From: Pseudoalteromonas luteoviolacea
GTDB taxonomy: Bacteria; Pseudomonadota; Gammaproteobacteria; Enterobacterales; Alteromonadaceae
Assembly (NCBI RefSeq): GCF_021654285.1
Contig: NZ_JAKFZS010000038.1
Span: 1-46,395 of the forward strand
Reading direction: 5' to 3'
DNA: 46,395 nucleotides
The notes below the pieces were generated by a model that was not told where the DNA came from, ran no database searches, and was given only the letters and a program-made list of their open reading frames with translations. A program made the position numbers and the translations under genes. Each line of letters begins with the position of its first letter. Position 1 is the stretch's first letter. Below, piece after piece: positions 15,355-24,835 of the stretch.

Positions 15355-16641
15355 TTATGCTGCACCTTGCTGTTTTTGGCGATTCTTTTTAAAGAGCTCT
15401 CTAAAGATAGGGTAGATATCTTCTACGGAGCGTATGTGCTGCATAGCAAAATTGTTATAGGCCGCAGATAATCCTTGATACTCTCTCCAAAGGCTCTGAT
15501 GTGCTCTCGTTGTTATCTCGATGTAAGCGTAATAACGCACTACTTTAAGGAGCTTATTTGCAAGAATATCAGTACAGTGAGGAGAGTCATCTGCCCAATT
15601 GTCCCCATCAGATGCTTGTGCTGCATAAATGTTCCAATCACCTTGGGAATACCTCTCAGCGACGATTTCGTCCATTAGTTTTAATGCGCTGGATACTATG
15701 GTGCCGCCTGTTTCCTGAGAATAAAAGAACTCTTGTTCATCCACTTCTTTTGCTTGTGTATGGTGACGAATATACACAACCTCAATGTCTTTGTAGGTTC
15801 GAGTCAAGAACTGATAAAGCAAAATATAAAAGCGTTTTGCCATATCTTTAGTTGCTTGGTCCATTGAACCTGATACATCCATCAAACAAAACATAACGGC
15901 TTTGCTGGTGGGGTGTGGGCGTTTTTCATAGTTTCTAAATCTGAGATCGTAATTATCAATGAAAGGCACAGCGGCAATGCGCCTTCTTAAAGTCTCGATC
16001 TCTGCTTCAAGTGTCTCTATTTTGTGCTGTGGTGGCACTGGCTCAGCCAATAATGCTTCAAGCTCTTCTTCGAGCTCCTTTAGCTTGTTACGTTTACTGG
16101 CTGTCATTGCTATTCGTCTTGCGATAGAGCCTTTTAACGAGCGAACAATATCCAGGTTACTGGGCATGCCATCGTTGCAAAACCCAGCTCGGTGCGTTTT
16201 CATTTGTACCAGTTTATCAAGTTGGCTCTTTTGTAAGTTGGGTAACTCCAAATCTTCAAACAACAGATCAAGATATTCGTCTTTAGATATCGAAAAGACA
16301 AAATCATCTTGTCCTTCACCTTGATCACTGGCATTGCCTTCTCCTGCACCTCCCCCTTGACCAGAGGGAGGGCGTTGTATTTTGTCGCCAGTACTAAACT
16401 GATCGTTACCAGGGTGTATATGCTCACGGTTTCCACCTTTACCTTGATGGAACACAGGTTCACTAATATCACGTTGCGGTATCGATATACTCTCGCCGCT
16501 ACTAATATCTGTCACACTACGTTTATTAATAGCATCTGACACCGCTTCTTTAATTTGCTTTTTATAGCGTCTAATGAAGCGTTGCCTATTTGGCGTACTT
16601 TTATTTTTACCGTTCAATCTTCGATCGATGAAATGTGCCAT
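15355..16641 (-). CDS. yeaH: YeaH/YhbH family protein (DUF444, VWA-like)
   Basis: 428 aa, with GGAGGGTGG before the ATG and 22 nt after prkA. A basic N-terminus (FIDRRLNGKNKS..NRQRFIRRYK) is followed by a Gly-rich linker (~90-107), then a helical region and a von Willebrand A-like domain whose MIDAS motif DVSGSM starts near residue 254. A second signature is GGTIVSSAL. The family always accompanies PrkA and SpoVR and is thought to work with the kinase. Cytoplasmic, substrate unknown. Confidence 0.95.
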   Translation of the reverse strand: MAHFIDRRLNGKNKSTPNRQRFIRRYKKQIKEAVSDAINKRSVTDISSGESISIPQRDISEPVFHQGKGGNREHIHPGNDQFSTGDKIQRPPSGQGGGAGEGNASDQGEGQDDFVFSISKDEYLDLLFEDLELPNLQKSQLDKLVQMKTHRAGFCNDGMPSNLDIVRSLKGSIARRIAMTASKRNKLKELEEELEALLAEPVPPQHKIETLEAEIETLRRRIAAVPFIDNYDLRFRNYEKRPHPTSKAVMFCLMDVSGSMDQATKDMAKRFYILLYQFLTRTYKDIEVVYIRHHTQAKEVDEQEFFYSQETGGTIVSSALKLMDEIVAERYSQGDWNIYAAQASDGDNWADDSPHCTDILANKLLKVVRYYAYIEITTRAHQSLWREYQGLSAAYNNFAMQHIRSVEDIYPIFRELFKKNRQKQQGAA

Positions 16642-16663
16642 TGACCACCCTCCAATCGTTAGA

Positions 16664-18586
16664 TTACTGTGATTTCCGAACTCTTAAATACCATTCAGAA
16701 AGCAAACGTACTTGCTTCTGGGTGTATCCTTTCTCCATCATCCGGTTAACAAAGTCCTCATGCTTTTTCTGATCTTCTGCCGATGTTTTGGCATTAAAAG
16801 AAATAACAGGCAGCAAGTCCTCTGTGTTTGAGAACATTTTCTTCTCAATGACTGTTCTAAGTTTTTCGTAGCTCGTCCATACGGGGTTATCGCCATTATG
16901 GTGTGCTCGTGCTCTTAGGACAAAATTGACGATTTCATTTCGGAAGTCTTTCGGATTTGAAATGCCTGCCGGCTTTTCAATTTTTTCAAGTTCTGCATTG
17001 AGTGCTGCTCTATCGAAAAGTTGACCAGTATCCGGGTCGCGATATTCTTGGTCTTGGATCCAAAAGTCTGCATATGTGACATAGCGGTCAAAAATATTTT
17101 GGCCATACTCAGAATAAGACTCAAGATATGCGGTTTGCAACTCTTTTCCAATAAATTCAACGTATTGTGGAATTAAGTAGCCTTTTAGGTGACTCAAATA
17201 TCGCTCTTGTACTTCTGCACTAAATTGTTCTCGCTCAATCTGCTGCTCTAGCACATAGAATAAATGCACTGGGTTGGCGGCGACTTCTGCGTGATCAAAG
17301 TTAAACACCCGAGATAAAATCTTAAATGCAAAGCGTGTAGAGAGGCCATTCATACCTTCATCAACACCTGCATAGTCACGATATTCTTGATAAGACTTCG
17401 CTTTCGGATCGGTATCTTTTAAGCTCTCACCATCGTAGACGCGCATTTTTGAGTAAATACTAGAGTTTTCTGGCTCTTTAATGCGTGATAAAGATGAAAA
17501 CTTAGCCAGCGTTTCTAACGTGCCTGGTGCGCACTGAGCCTCTTTAAGCTCACTGTTTTCAAGCAGCTTTTTATAAATCTTAACTTCTTCAGACACTCTC
17601 AGACAATAAGGTACTTTTACGATAAATACCCTGTCCAAAAATGCTTCATTGTTTTTGTTGTTTTTAAAGGTCTGCCACTCAGATTCGTTGGAGTGCGCGA
17701 GAATAATGCCATTAAATGGTAATGCGGATATGCCCTCAGTACCGTTGTAATTACCTTCTTGTGTTGCAGTTAATAGTGGGTGCAGCACTTTAATAGGTGC
17801 TTTGAACATCTCAACAAATTCCATTAGGCCTTGGTTTGCTAAACATAGCGCCCCAGAATAGGCATAAGCATCTGGATCATTTTGGGCAAAATGTTCAAGT
17901 TTACGGATGTCCACTTTACCTACCAGTGCAGAAATATCCTGATTATTTTCATCACCAGGCTCTGTTTTGGCAATCGCAACTTGGTCAAGAATTGAAGGGT
18001 AGCGTTTGACAACTTTGAACTTACTGATGTCGCCGTTGTATTCGTGTAACCGCTTGGTAGCCCATGGAGACATAACCGTTTTAAGGTAACGTTTCGAAAT
18101 GCCGTATTCTTTTTCTAGTAACTCACCATCCTCTTGAGGGTTGAATAAGCTCAAGGGGTGATCGTTAACAGGTGAACCTTTAATTGCGTAAACAGGCACC
18201 TGTTGCATTAGATACTTTAGCTTTTCAGCTATAGATGATTTACCACCACCAACGGGCCCGAGCAAATACAGCACTTGTTTACACTCTTCTAAACCTTGAG
18301 CGGCGTGTTTTAAGTATGAAACGATTTGTTCAATGGCATCCTCCATGCCATAAAATTCGTTAAAAGCAGGATAACGTGCTATCACACGGTTTGAAAATAG
18401 TCGACTCAGTCTTGCATCTGTTGATGTGTCGATCATTTCTGGCTCGCCGATCGCCATGAGCAACCGTTCAGGCGCACTGGCGTAAGCAGCCTTATCCTCT
18501 TTACAGATTTCAAGAAATTCAGCAATTGTGAATTCTTCTTCTTTTGCTGCTTCGTATCGGGATTGGTAATGCTCAAATATTGTCAT
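16664..18586 (-). CDS. yeaG: PrkA/YeaG serine protein kinase
   Basis: 640 aa from ATG 18586 (MTIFEHYQ), which has GGAG six bases upstream and matches the E. coli YeaG start; an in-frame TTG at 18598 sits over that site and is less likely. The AAA+ part shows Walker A GPVGGGKS (~110-117) and the long, highly conserved PrkA block (SALVGKVDIRKLEHFAQNDPDAYAYSG); the C-terminal kinase-like region ends in YLRVRKSQ. It is extremely similar to YeaG by memory. First gene of the operon with yeaH and spoVR; in E. coli it is induced under nitrogen limitation and stationary stress. I found no clear -24/-12 promoter in the 190 nt upstream. Confidence 0.96.
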   Translation of the reverse strand: MTIFEHYQSRYEAAKEEEFTIAEFLEICKEDKAAYASAPERLLMAIGEPEMIDTSTDARLSRLFSNRVIARYPAFNEFYGMEDAIEQIVSYLKHAAQGLEECKQVLYLLGPVGGGKSSIAEKLKYLMQQVPVYAIKGSPVNDHPLSLFNPQEDGELLEKEYGISKRYLKTVMSPWATKRLHEYNGDISKFKVVKRYPSILDQVAIAKTEPGDENNQDISALVGKVDIRKLEHFAQNDPDAYAYSGALCLANQGLMEFVEMFKAPIKVLHPLLTATQEGNYNGTEGISALPFNGIILAHSNESEWQTFKNNKNNEAFLDRVFIVKVPYCLRVSEEVKIYKKLLENSELKEAQCAPGTLETLAKFSSLSRIKEPENSSIYSKMRVYDGESLKDTDPKAKSYQEYRDYAGVDEGMNGLSTRFAFKILSRVFNFDHAEVAANPVHLFYVLEQQIEREQFSAEVQERYLSHLKGYLIPQYVEFIGKELQTAYLESYSEYGQNIFDRYVTYADFWIQDQEYRDPDTGQLFDRAALNAELEKIEKPAGISNPKDFRNEIVNFVLRARAHHNGDNPVWTSYEKLRTVIEKKMFSNTEDLLPVISFNAKTSAEDQKKHEDFVNRMMEKGYTQKQVRLLSEWYLRVRKSQ

Positions 18587-18718
18587 ATCAAACTCCAATA
18601 ACCTGTTAAATAAAATGCGTGGGCTAAAATGCTAGGCGTACTTAAAGCTTAGTCAGGTTCTGGGATATTTGCTTAAAAAATATGAGAATTTAATGTGATA
18701 GAGGTTTTTGATGAGGGG

Positions 18719-18741
18719 TAAAAAAGGCGCTTACGCGCCTT
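18719..18741 (-). terminator. intrinsic terminator of sodB
   Basis: On the minus strand AAGGCGC, loop GTAA, GCGCCTT, running into a TTTTTT tract. It lies 37 nt past the sodB stop and upstream of prkA, so it insulates the stress operon from sodB transcription. Confidence 0.9.
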
Positions 18742-18778
18742 GTTTATTGCTTAAATTGGTACAGTTATACTGTTGTAA

Positions 18779-19360
18779 TTAAGCTAGATTTTGGTTAGCA
18801 AAATCCCAGTTTACAAGCGACCAGAAACCTTTTAAGTACTCAGGGCGAACATTGCGGTAATCGATATAGTAAGCATGCTCCCAAAGGTCAACAGTAATAA
18901 GTGGTGTTACACCATCTTGTGTCAACGGAGTTTCTGCATTTGATGTATTAATGATGTCCAAAGAACCATCAGCTAGTTGAACTAACCAAGTCCAGCTTGA
19001 ACCGAAGTTATTTACTGCTTTGTCGTTGAAAGCGTCTTGGAATGCCGCAAATGAGCCCCATTTTGCGTCAATCAGTTCTGCTACTTTACCTTTAGCTTCG
19101 CCACCACCATTTGGTGCAAGGCTGTGCCAGTAGAAAGTGTGGTTCCAGATTTGTGCTGCATTATTAAAAACGCCGCCTTCAGAGCTAACAATAACTTCTT
19201 CTAGAGTTTTGTTTGCAAAGTCAGTACCTTCTACTAGGCCATTCAGCTTAACAACGTATGTGTTGTGGTGTTTGCCATGGTGGAATTCTAAAGTTTCTTT
19301 AGAAATATGTGGCTCTAATGCATCGATAGCATAAGGAAGTGACGGTAGTTCAAAAGCCAT
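18779..19360 (-). CDS. sodB: superoxide dismutase, Fe type
   Basis: 193 aa from ATG 19360 (MAFELPSLPY), with GGAG nine bases upstream; a start four codons earlier would sit on that site. It converts superoxide to peroxide and oxygen in the cytoplasm. Metal ligands are recognisable: His in LEFHHGKHH, His in IWNHTFYW, and Asp and His in DLWEHAYYIDY. The AAQIWNHTFYWHSL and FGSSWTWLV context and length suit the iron enzyme of gammaproteobacteria. It is monocistronic, with its own terminator, divergent from grxD. Confidence 0.97.
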   Translation of the reverse strand: MAFELPSLPYAIDALEPHISKETLEFHHGKHHNTYVVKLNGLVEGTDFANKTLEEVIVSSEGGVFNNAAQIWNHTFYWHSLAPNGGGEAKGKVAELIDAKWGSFAAFQDAFNDKAVNNFGSSWTWLVQLADGSLDIINTSNAETPLTQDGVTPLITVDLWEHAYYIDYRNVRPEYLKGFWSLVNWDFANQNLA

Positions 19361-19595
19361 TTTAATCTCCATTTTTATGTTGGATACTCTAAACAGTTAA
19401 AAAAGATGCCATTGCTAGGGCACTTTTAAGTACGTTTTAGTGCTATATAGTGATACTATAATTCCTGAGTATTTTACTCAAGTTTTGGTAAACAGCAATG
19501 CCCGAGGCCAAGACTTGTAGTGTGAATTTTTCGTATGCGTTAATTTTGAGCAAAATGTTGCATGCGAACAGCTAATATCGTCATTTGAGGTATAT

Positions 19596-19934
19596 ATGGA
19601 AACCATTGATAAGATCAAACAGCAAATTGCAGAAAACCCAATTCTTCTATATATGAAGGGATCTCCTAAGTTACCTAACTGTGGTTTTTCTTCTCAAGCT
19701 TCGCAGGCGTTGATGGCATGTGGAGAGCAATTTGCGTATGTAGATATCCTTTTAAACCCAGATATCCGTGCAGAGTTACCACATTACGCAAACTGGCCAA
19801 CATTCCCACAGCTTTGGGTAGAAGGCGAGTTAATCGGTGGCTGTGACATCATCATTGAAATGTTCCAAAAAGGCGAACTTCAACCACTGATCACTGAGAC
19901 AGCTGCTAAAAATAAAGAAGAAGCAGCAGAGTAA
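19596..19934 (+). CDS. grxD: monothiol glutaredoxin (CGFS type)
   Basis: 112 aa. The CGFS active site is at C29-S32 (NCGFSSQASQAL) after the KGSPKLP loop; WPTFPQLWV and GGCDI...M glutathione-binding motifs follow. Proteins of this class bind a shared [2Fe-2S] cluster with glutathione and a BolA partner, and deliver or sense iron-sulfur clusters rather than reduce disulfides. TGAGGT precedes the ATG. It is divergent from sodB, another iron and redox gene, with 235 nt between, and ends at a strong terminator. Confidence 0.96.
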   Translation: METIDKIKQQIAENPILLYMKGSPKLPNCGFSSQASQALMACGEQFAYVDILLNPDIRAELPHYANWPTFPQLWVEGELIGGCDIIIEMFQKGELQPLITETAAKNKEEAAE

Positions 19935-19954
19935 TCATGCCGCTATTTCTGAAG

Positions 19955-19980
19955 AGCCCGAATTTATTTCGGGCTTTTTT
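19955..19980 (+). terminator. intrinsic terminator of grxD
   Basis: AGCCCGAA, loop TTTA, TTCGGGCT, then T5. It starts 20 nt after the grxD stop. Confidence 0.93.
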
Positions 19981-20068
19981 GTGTCCGTAGTATTTACTTT
20001 CCAATCTCTAAACTCAAAACCCGTGTTTACCTCCCTATATGTTGAAGAAATATCAAATATTGCTTCAG

Positions 20069-20082
20069 TGAATATTTATTCA
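20069..20082. promoter_or_regulatory. ArgR-like box upstream of gltB
   Basis: TGAATATTTATTCA is a perfect match to the core of the ArgR consensus (TGAAT-N4-ATTCA). It lies about 285 nt before the gltB start. ArgR is among the known regulators of gltBDF in E. coli, which makes the match plausible; binding is not shown. Confidence 0.6.
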
Positions 20083-20094
20083 TTTATTCATTTC

Positions 20095-20110
20095 TTTACG
20101 TTTACGTAAA
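20095..20110. promoter_or_regulatory. TTTACGT-N2-ACGTAAA palindrome upstream of gltB
   Basis: A perfect 16-nt inverted repeat, 12 nt after the first ArgR-like box. The shape resembles the site I recall for LiuR, the MerR-family regulator of branched-chain amino acid degradation in Alteromonadales. The palindrome is seen; the regulator is a recollection-based inference. Confidence 0.5.
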
Positions 20111-20232
20111 CTGTTCTTTTTTCTTTTCTATAAATCAAAAGTTTAACATTTGATACCGGTGTCAATTCTTTTTAAGGAACTAAAAAGGCCATTTAGTGCA
20201 TTATATTAAATTTTGGTTACGTTATAGGGTCG

Positions 20233-20266
20233 TTGAAAAATATTCAATGTAGTGAATATTTATTCG
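20233..20266. promoter_or_regulatory. second ArgR-like site pair upstream of gltB
   Basis: TTGAAAAATATTCA (20233-20246, good right half, weak left half) and TGAATATTTATTCG (20253-20266, one mismatch) are separated by 6 nt, which corresponds to about 2 bp between full 18-bp boxes, near the usual tandem ArgR spacing. They lie about 100 nt before gltB. The whole 19981-20367 gap holds no gene and looks like a control region. Confidence 0.55.
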
Positions 20267-20367
20267 ATACCTTGTTGACTCTCTTTGATTTCAGCGCTAA
20301 TTTTGAATATCTGCCAGTAAATCGTCGAAGTCATTCAAGCTGGCAGGTGTAGCAAGGGGAGGGGTCT

Positions 20368-23300
20368 ATGTTATACGACTCGGCATTAGAAAAAGATAAC
20401 TGCGGGTTTGGTCTGATTGCACATACACAAGGCCAAGCAAGCCATAAATTAATACGTACAGCGATCACGGGTCTTGATCGTATGCAGCACCGAGGTGGGA
20501 TAGCAGCAGATGGTAAAACAGGTGATGGCTGCGGTTTACTGTTGCAAAAGCCAGATAGTTTCTTTCGCGCGATAGCAGCCGAAAATGAATGGCGATTAGG
20601 CAAAAACTATGCAGTTGGTATGGTTTTCCTAAACGCTGATGATGCATTGGCGCAGTCTGCTAAACGTATTATTAATGAAGAACTAGAAAAAGAAACGCTA
20701 AGTATAGTCGGCTGGCGAGTGGTGCCTATTCAACCTGATATGTTGGGACCAATTGCTAAGTCACAATTACCGCAATTTGAACAAGTGTTTGTCAGTGCGC
20801 CTGAAGGCTGGCGACCAAAAGATTTAGAGCGCCGCTTATATGTTGCAAGGCGGCGAATTGAAAAACGCATTACATCGGATGAGCAATTTTATATTGCTAG
20901 TCTTTCTGGCCTTGTCACTGTGTATAAAGGGTTGATGATGCCTGCAGATTTACCAAACTTCTATTTAGATTTGGCTGATCTGCGTATGACTAGCGCCATT
21001 TGTGTTTTTCACCAACGATTTTCAACAAATACTCAGCCTAAGTGGCCACTAGCACAACCATTTCGTTATTTGGCACACAATGGTGAGATTAACACCATCA
21101 TGGGTAACCGGCAGTGGGCGCGTGCTCGCGCGTATAAATTCTCATCGCCTCTTTTACCCGATCTGCAACTGGCAGCGCCCTTTGTCAATGAAGCCGGTTC
21201 TGATTCATCAAGCTTAGATAATATCTTAGAACTATTTTTAGCGGGTGGAATGGATATTTTCCGAGCTATGCGTATGTTAGTACCGCCTGCCTGGCAAAAA
21301 AACCGTGCTATGGATGATGACCTTTGTGCATTTTATGATTTTAATTCAATGCACATGGAGCCTTGGGATGGACCTGCGGGTATCGTGATGTCTGATGGTC
21401 GCTTTGCAGCATGTAACCTTGACAGAAATGGTTTACGACCTGCGCGCTATGTGGTTACACAAGATGGTTTTATTACAGTCGCTTCAGAGATTGGGATCTG
21501 GGACTATGAAGCAGATGAGGTAGTTGAAAAAGGTCGAGTAGGGCCTGGTGAACTGCTGGTTGTTGATACGCTTCATGGTAAAATTTGGCAATCTTCAGAG
21601 ATTGACCAGGATCTTAAAGCAAGGCATCCATATAGAGCTTGGCTCGAACAAAATGTACAGCGCTTAACGCCATTTGAGCAACTCGATGAGAAAGATGCAG
21701 GGCAAAGAGACTTTTCTGAGGAAACATTACTGACCTATCAAAAGCAATTTGGTTACAGTAATGAAGAAGTTGAGCAGGTGATAAGCGTAATGGGCGCAAA
21801 TGGCCAAGAGGCTACTGGTTCAATGGGAGATGACACGCCATTTGCTGTGCTCTCGCAAGGGACTCGCTCAATTTATGATTATTTTAGACAAAAGTTCGCG
21901 CAAGTAACTAACCCGCCAATTGATCCATTACGTGAAAATCACGTGATGTCATTGGCAACATGCATCGGTCGTGAGCAAAACGTATTTAATGAGACCACAG
22001 GTCACGCGAAGCGATTGCAGTTTGATTCACCCATCTTGACGTATTCAGATATCAAGCAACTCATTGAAGCAGATGACGCTCACTATCAAGTTGGCAAAGT
22101 AAATCTTAATTATGCACCAGACGAAGGCTTGCAAAATGCCATTGTGCGCGTGTGTGATGAGGCTCAGCAAAAAGCTGCCAGTGGCTGTGTGATGATTGTG
22201 GTGAGCGACAGAGATATTGCTAAAGGCCAATTGCCAATACCGGCAGCCATGGCGGTAGGTGCCATTCAACAGCGTTTGGTGAATGAAAACCTGCGCTGCG
22301 ACTCTAATATTATTGTGGAGACGGGCAGTGCGCGAGATCCGCATCAATTTGCTGTACTACTAGGCTTCGGTGCGACAGCAATTTACCCTTACTTGGCTTA
22401 CGAAACGCTCGTTTCATTATGTGATAAAGGCGTGATTAAAAAATCATATCGAGATGTGACGCTGTCTTATCGCAACGCAATAAACAAAGGCCTGTATAAA
22501 ATCATGTCGAAAATGGGCATTAGCACCATTGCGTCATATCGTTGCTCTATGTTGTTCGAAGCAGTGGGCCTTGCTGACGATGTTGTCGAACTCTGCTTTA
22601 AGGGAGTCGTGAGTCGTATAAAAGGCGCAGACTTTAGCGACTTTGAAGCTGAGAGCAAGTTGTTAAATCAATTGGCGTTTAGCAAACGTAAGTTATTGAG
22701 TCATGGTGGATTGCTTAAATTTGTCCACGGTGGTGAATATCATGCTTACAATCCAGACGTCGTGCAATCATTACAAGTAGCTGTTAAGTCGGGTAAATAC
22801 GAAGACTATTTAAAATACGCAGATATTGTTAATAATCGTCCAGTCACTAATTTAAGAGATTTATTGAAATTAAAACCAGCACATAACGCGGTTTCAATTG
22901 AAGAGGTGGAGCCTGCAGAGGCTTTGTATAAGCGATTTGACTCTGCAGCGATGAGTATTGGTGCACTTTCTCCCGAAGCGCACGAGGCGCTGGCAATAGC
23001 GATGAACCGTTTAGGTGGTTTTTCAAACTCAGGAGAAGGTGGTGAGGATAAGCTGCGATTTGGCAACGAGAAAAACTCTCGTATCAAACAGGTTGCCTCA
23101 GGTCGTTTTGGCGTTACACCTCACTATTTGCAAAGTGCCGATGTGATCCAGATAAAAGTAGCGCAGGGTGCAAAACCAGGTGAAGGTGGGCAATTACCGG
23201 GTGAAAAAGTCACGCCATATATAGCAAAACTCAGGTACTCAGTACCGGGAGTTACTTTGATTTCACCTCCCCCGCATCATGATATTTATTCCATTGAAGA

Positions 23301-24825
23301 TCTAGCTCAGCTTATTTTTGATTTGAAGCAGGTTAATCTTAAGGCGATGATCTCGGTAAAGTTAGTATCAGAACCAGGTGTCGGCACCATCGCAACAGGG
23401 GTAGCTAAAGCGTATGCTGATCTGATCACCATCGCAGGTTATGACGGTGGTACGGGTGCAAGCCCCCTTACATCGGTTAAATATGCGGGTTGTCCGTGGG
23501 AGCTAGGTCTTGCAGAAACGCAGCAAGCACTGGTTGAAAACGGCCTACGTCATCGGATCCGTTTGCAGACTGATGGTGGGTTAAAAACGGGCTTAGACAT
23601 CATCAAAGCCGCTATTCTAGGAGCTGAGAGTTTTGGTTTCGGTACTGGTCCTATGGTTGCGCTAGGTTGTAAGTACTTACGTATCTGCCACTTAAATAAT
23701 TGTGCCACAGGTGTCGCCACACAAGATGATACGTTGCGTCAGCGTCATTACCATGGCTTACCAGAGATGGCGATGAATTACTTCAAGTTTATTGCACAGG
23801 AAGCACGTGAATTAATGGCTACCTTAGGCGTGACTAAACTTACGGACTTAATTGGTCGCACTGACTTACTGGAAGTACTTGAAGGCAAGACGAGTAAGCA
23901 GAAAAAGCTGGATTTATCGCCAATTTTGGCCAAGCCGAATAACCCAAGTAAGCAAACCTTGTACTGTAGTGCGGAAAATACCTCGCACTATCGAGGTGAG
24001 TTAAATGAATCTTTGCTCAATAAGGCACAGCAAGCCATCGACGACAAGAGCGGCACTTCACTGGTCAGCCGGATTAAGAACACAGATCGATCAGTAGGCG
24101 CGATGTTGTCAGGTTATATTGCAAACTTATACGGAAATCAGGGAATGGCAGCAGATCCAGTGGCAATTGAGCTACACGGTACTGCTGGGCAATCATTCGG
24201 TGTGTGGAATGCTGGTGGTTTGGAATTAACCCTTGTTGGTGATGCAAATGATTATGTTGGCAAGGGCATGGCAGGTGGAAAGTTAGTGATCAGGCCACCA
24301 CTTGGTTCTAGCTTCAAGTCTCATCAAGCGACGATTGCTGGAAATACCTGTTTATATGGTGCAACGGGCGGAAAGTTATTTGCTGCTGGAAAAGTCGGTG
24401 AGCGCTTTGGTGTACGTAACTCTGGTGTGCACGCTGTCGTTGAGGGTTTAGGCGATAACGGCTGCGAGTATATGACAGGTGGCGTAGTGTGTGTGCTTGG
24501 TCAAATTGGCGTGAACTTTGGTGCCGGTATGACAGGGGGCTTTGCATACGTTTTAGACGAAGAAAACGATATGGATAAACGCTTTAATCCAGAATTAGTA
24601 GAGGTATTGACGTTAGATAACTTGCCTTCTCATCAAGAGCATTTAAGAGGCATGATTGCTGAGCATTTGGAATGCACAGGTTCTGATAGAGCTGAGCAAG
24701 TACTTGCTAACTTTGAATTATATGTACCTATGTTTAAGTTAGTGAAACCTAAGTCAAGTGATGTAAAGAGCTTACTTGGACATCGAGCGCGCAGTAGTGC
24801 GGAACTTAGAGTGCAGGCGCAGTAA
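20368..24825 (+). CDS. gltB: glutamate synthase (NADPH) large subunit
   Basis: 1485 aa, against 1486 in E. coli. It transfers the glutamine amide to 2-oxoglutarate, giving two glutamates. The mature N-terminal nucleophile is C12 (DNCGFGLIAH), released by removing an 11-residue propeptide. In order: class-II amidotransferase (1-~420, with HQRFSTNT and HNGEINT), central domain, FMN/Fe-S synthase domain (~800-1200, with GEGGEDKLRFGN, GGTGASPL and cluster Cys in GCKYLRICHLNNCATG), and the GXGXG beta-helix C-terminus. Fairly strong ribosome binding site GGGGAGGGG. gltD follows after 10 nt. Confidence 0.98.
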   Translation: MLYDSALEKDNCGFGLIAHTQGQASHKLIRTAITGLDRMQHRGGIAADGKTGDGCGLLLQKPDSFFRAIAAENEWRLGKNYAVGMVFLNADDALAQSAKRIINEELEKETLSIVGWRVVPIQPDMLGPIAKSQLPQFEQVFVSAPEGWRPKDLERRLYVARRRIEKRITSDEQFYIASLSGLVTVYKGLMMPADLPNFYLDLADLRMTSAICVFHQRFSTNTQPKWPLAQPFRYLAHNGEINTIMGNRQWARARAYKFSSPLLPDLQLAAPFVNEAGSDSSSLDNILELFLAGGMDIFRAMRMLVPPAWQKNRAMDDDLCAFYDFNSMHMEPWDGPAGIVMSDGRFAACNLDRNGLRPARYVVTQDGFITVASEIGIWDYEADEVVEKGRVGPGELLVVDTLHGKIWQSSEIDQDLKARHPYRAWLEQNVQRLTPFEQLDEKDAGQRDFSEETLLTYQKQFGYSNEEVEQVISVMGANGQEATGSMGDDTPFAVLSQGTRSIYDYFRQKFAQVTNPPIDPLRENHVMSLATCIGREQNVFNETTGHAKRLQFDSPILTYSDIKQLIEADDAHYQVGKVNLNYAPDEGLQNAIVRVCDEAQQKAASGCVMIVVSDRDIAKGQLPIPAAMAVGAIQQRLVNENLRCDSNIIVETGSARDPHQFAVLLGFGATAIYPYLAYETLVSLCDKGVIKKSYRDVTLSYRNAINKGLYKIMSKMGISTIASYRCSMLFEAVGLADDVVELCFKGVVSRIKGADFSDFEAESKLLNQLAFSKRKLLSHGGLLKFVHGGEYHAYNPDVVQSLQVAVKSGKYEDYLKYADIVNNRPVTNLRDLLKLKPAHNAVSIEEVEPAEALYKRFDSAAMSIGALSPEAHEALAIAMNRLGGFSNSGEGGEDKLRFGNEKNSRIKQVASGRFGVTPHYLQSADVIQIKVAQGAKPGEGGQLPGEKVTPYIAKLRYSVPGVTLISPPPHHDIYSIEDLAQLIFDLKQVNLKAMISVKLVSEPGVGTIATGVAKAYADLITIAGYDGGTGASPLTSVKYAGCPWELGLAETQQALVENGLRHRIRLQTDGGLKTGLDIIKAAILGAESFGFGTGPMVALGCKYLRICHLNNCATGVATQDDTLRQRHYHGLPEMAMNYFKFIAQEARELMATLGVTKLTDLIGRTDLLEVLEGKTSKQKKLDLSPILAKPNNPSKQTLYCSAENTSHYRGELNESLLNKAQQAIDDKSGTSLVSRIKNTDRSVGAMLSGYIANLYGNQGMAADPVAIELHGTAGQSFGVWNAGGLELTLVGDANDYVGKGMAGGKLVIRPPLGSSFKSHQATIAGNTCLYGATGGKLFAAGKVGERFGVRNSGVHAVVEGLGDNGCEYMTGGVVCVLGQIGVNFGAGMTGGFAYVLDEENDMDKRFNPELVEVLTLDNLPSHQEHLRGMIAEHLECTGSDRAEQVLANFELYVPMFKLVKPKSSDVKSLLGHRARSSAELRVQAQ

Positions 24826-24835
24826 AGGAGGAGTT

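Noticed and set aside
18599..18718. Sigma-54 promoter for prkA-yeaH-spoVR
   Set aside because: I looked for TGGC-N8-TTGC on the minus strand because E. coli yeaGH is nitrogen controlled, but no acceptable match was found.
24776..24835. Earlier start of gltD at 24776
   Set aside because: It lies inside gltB and lacks a ribosome binding site; AAAGGAGGAG directly precedes ATG 24836.
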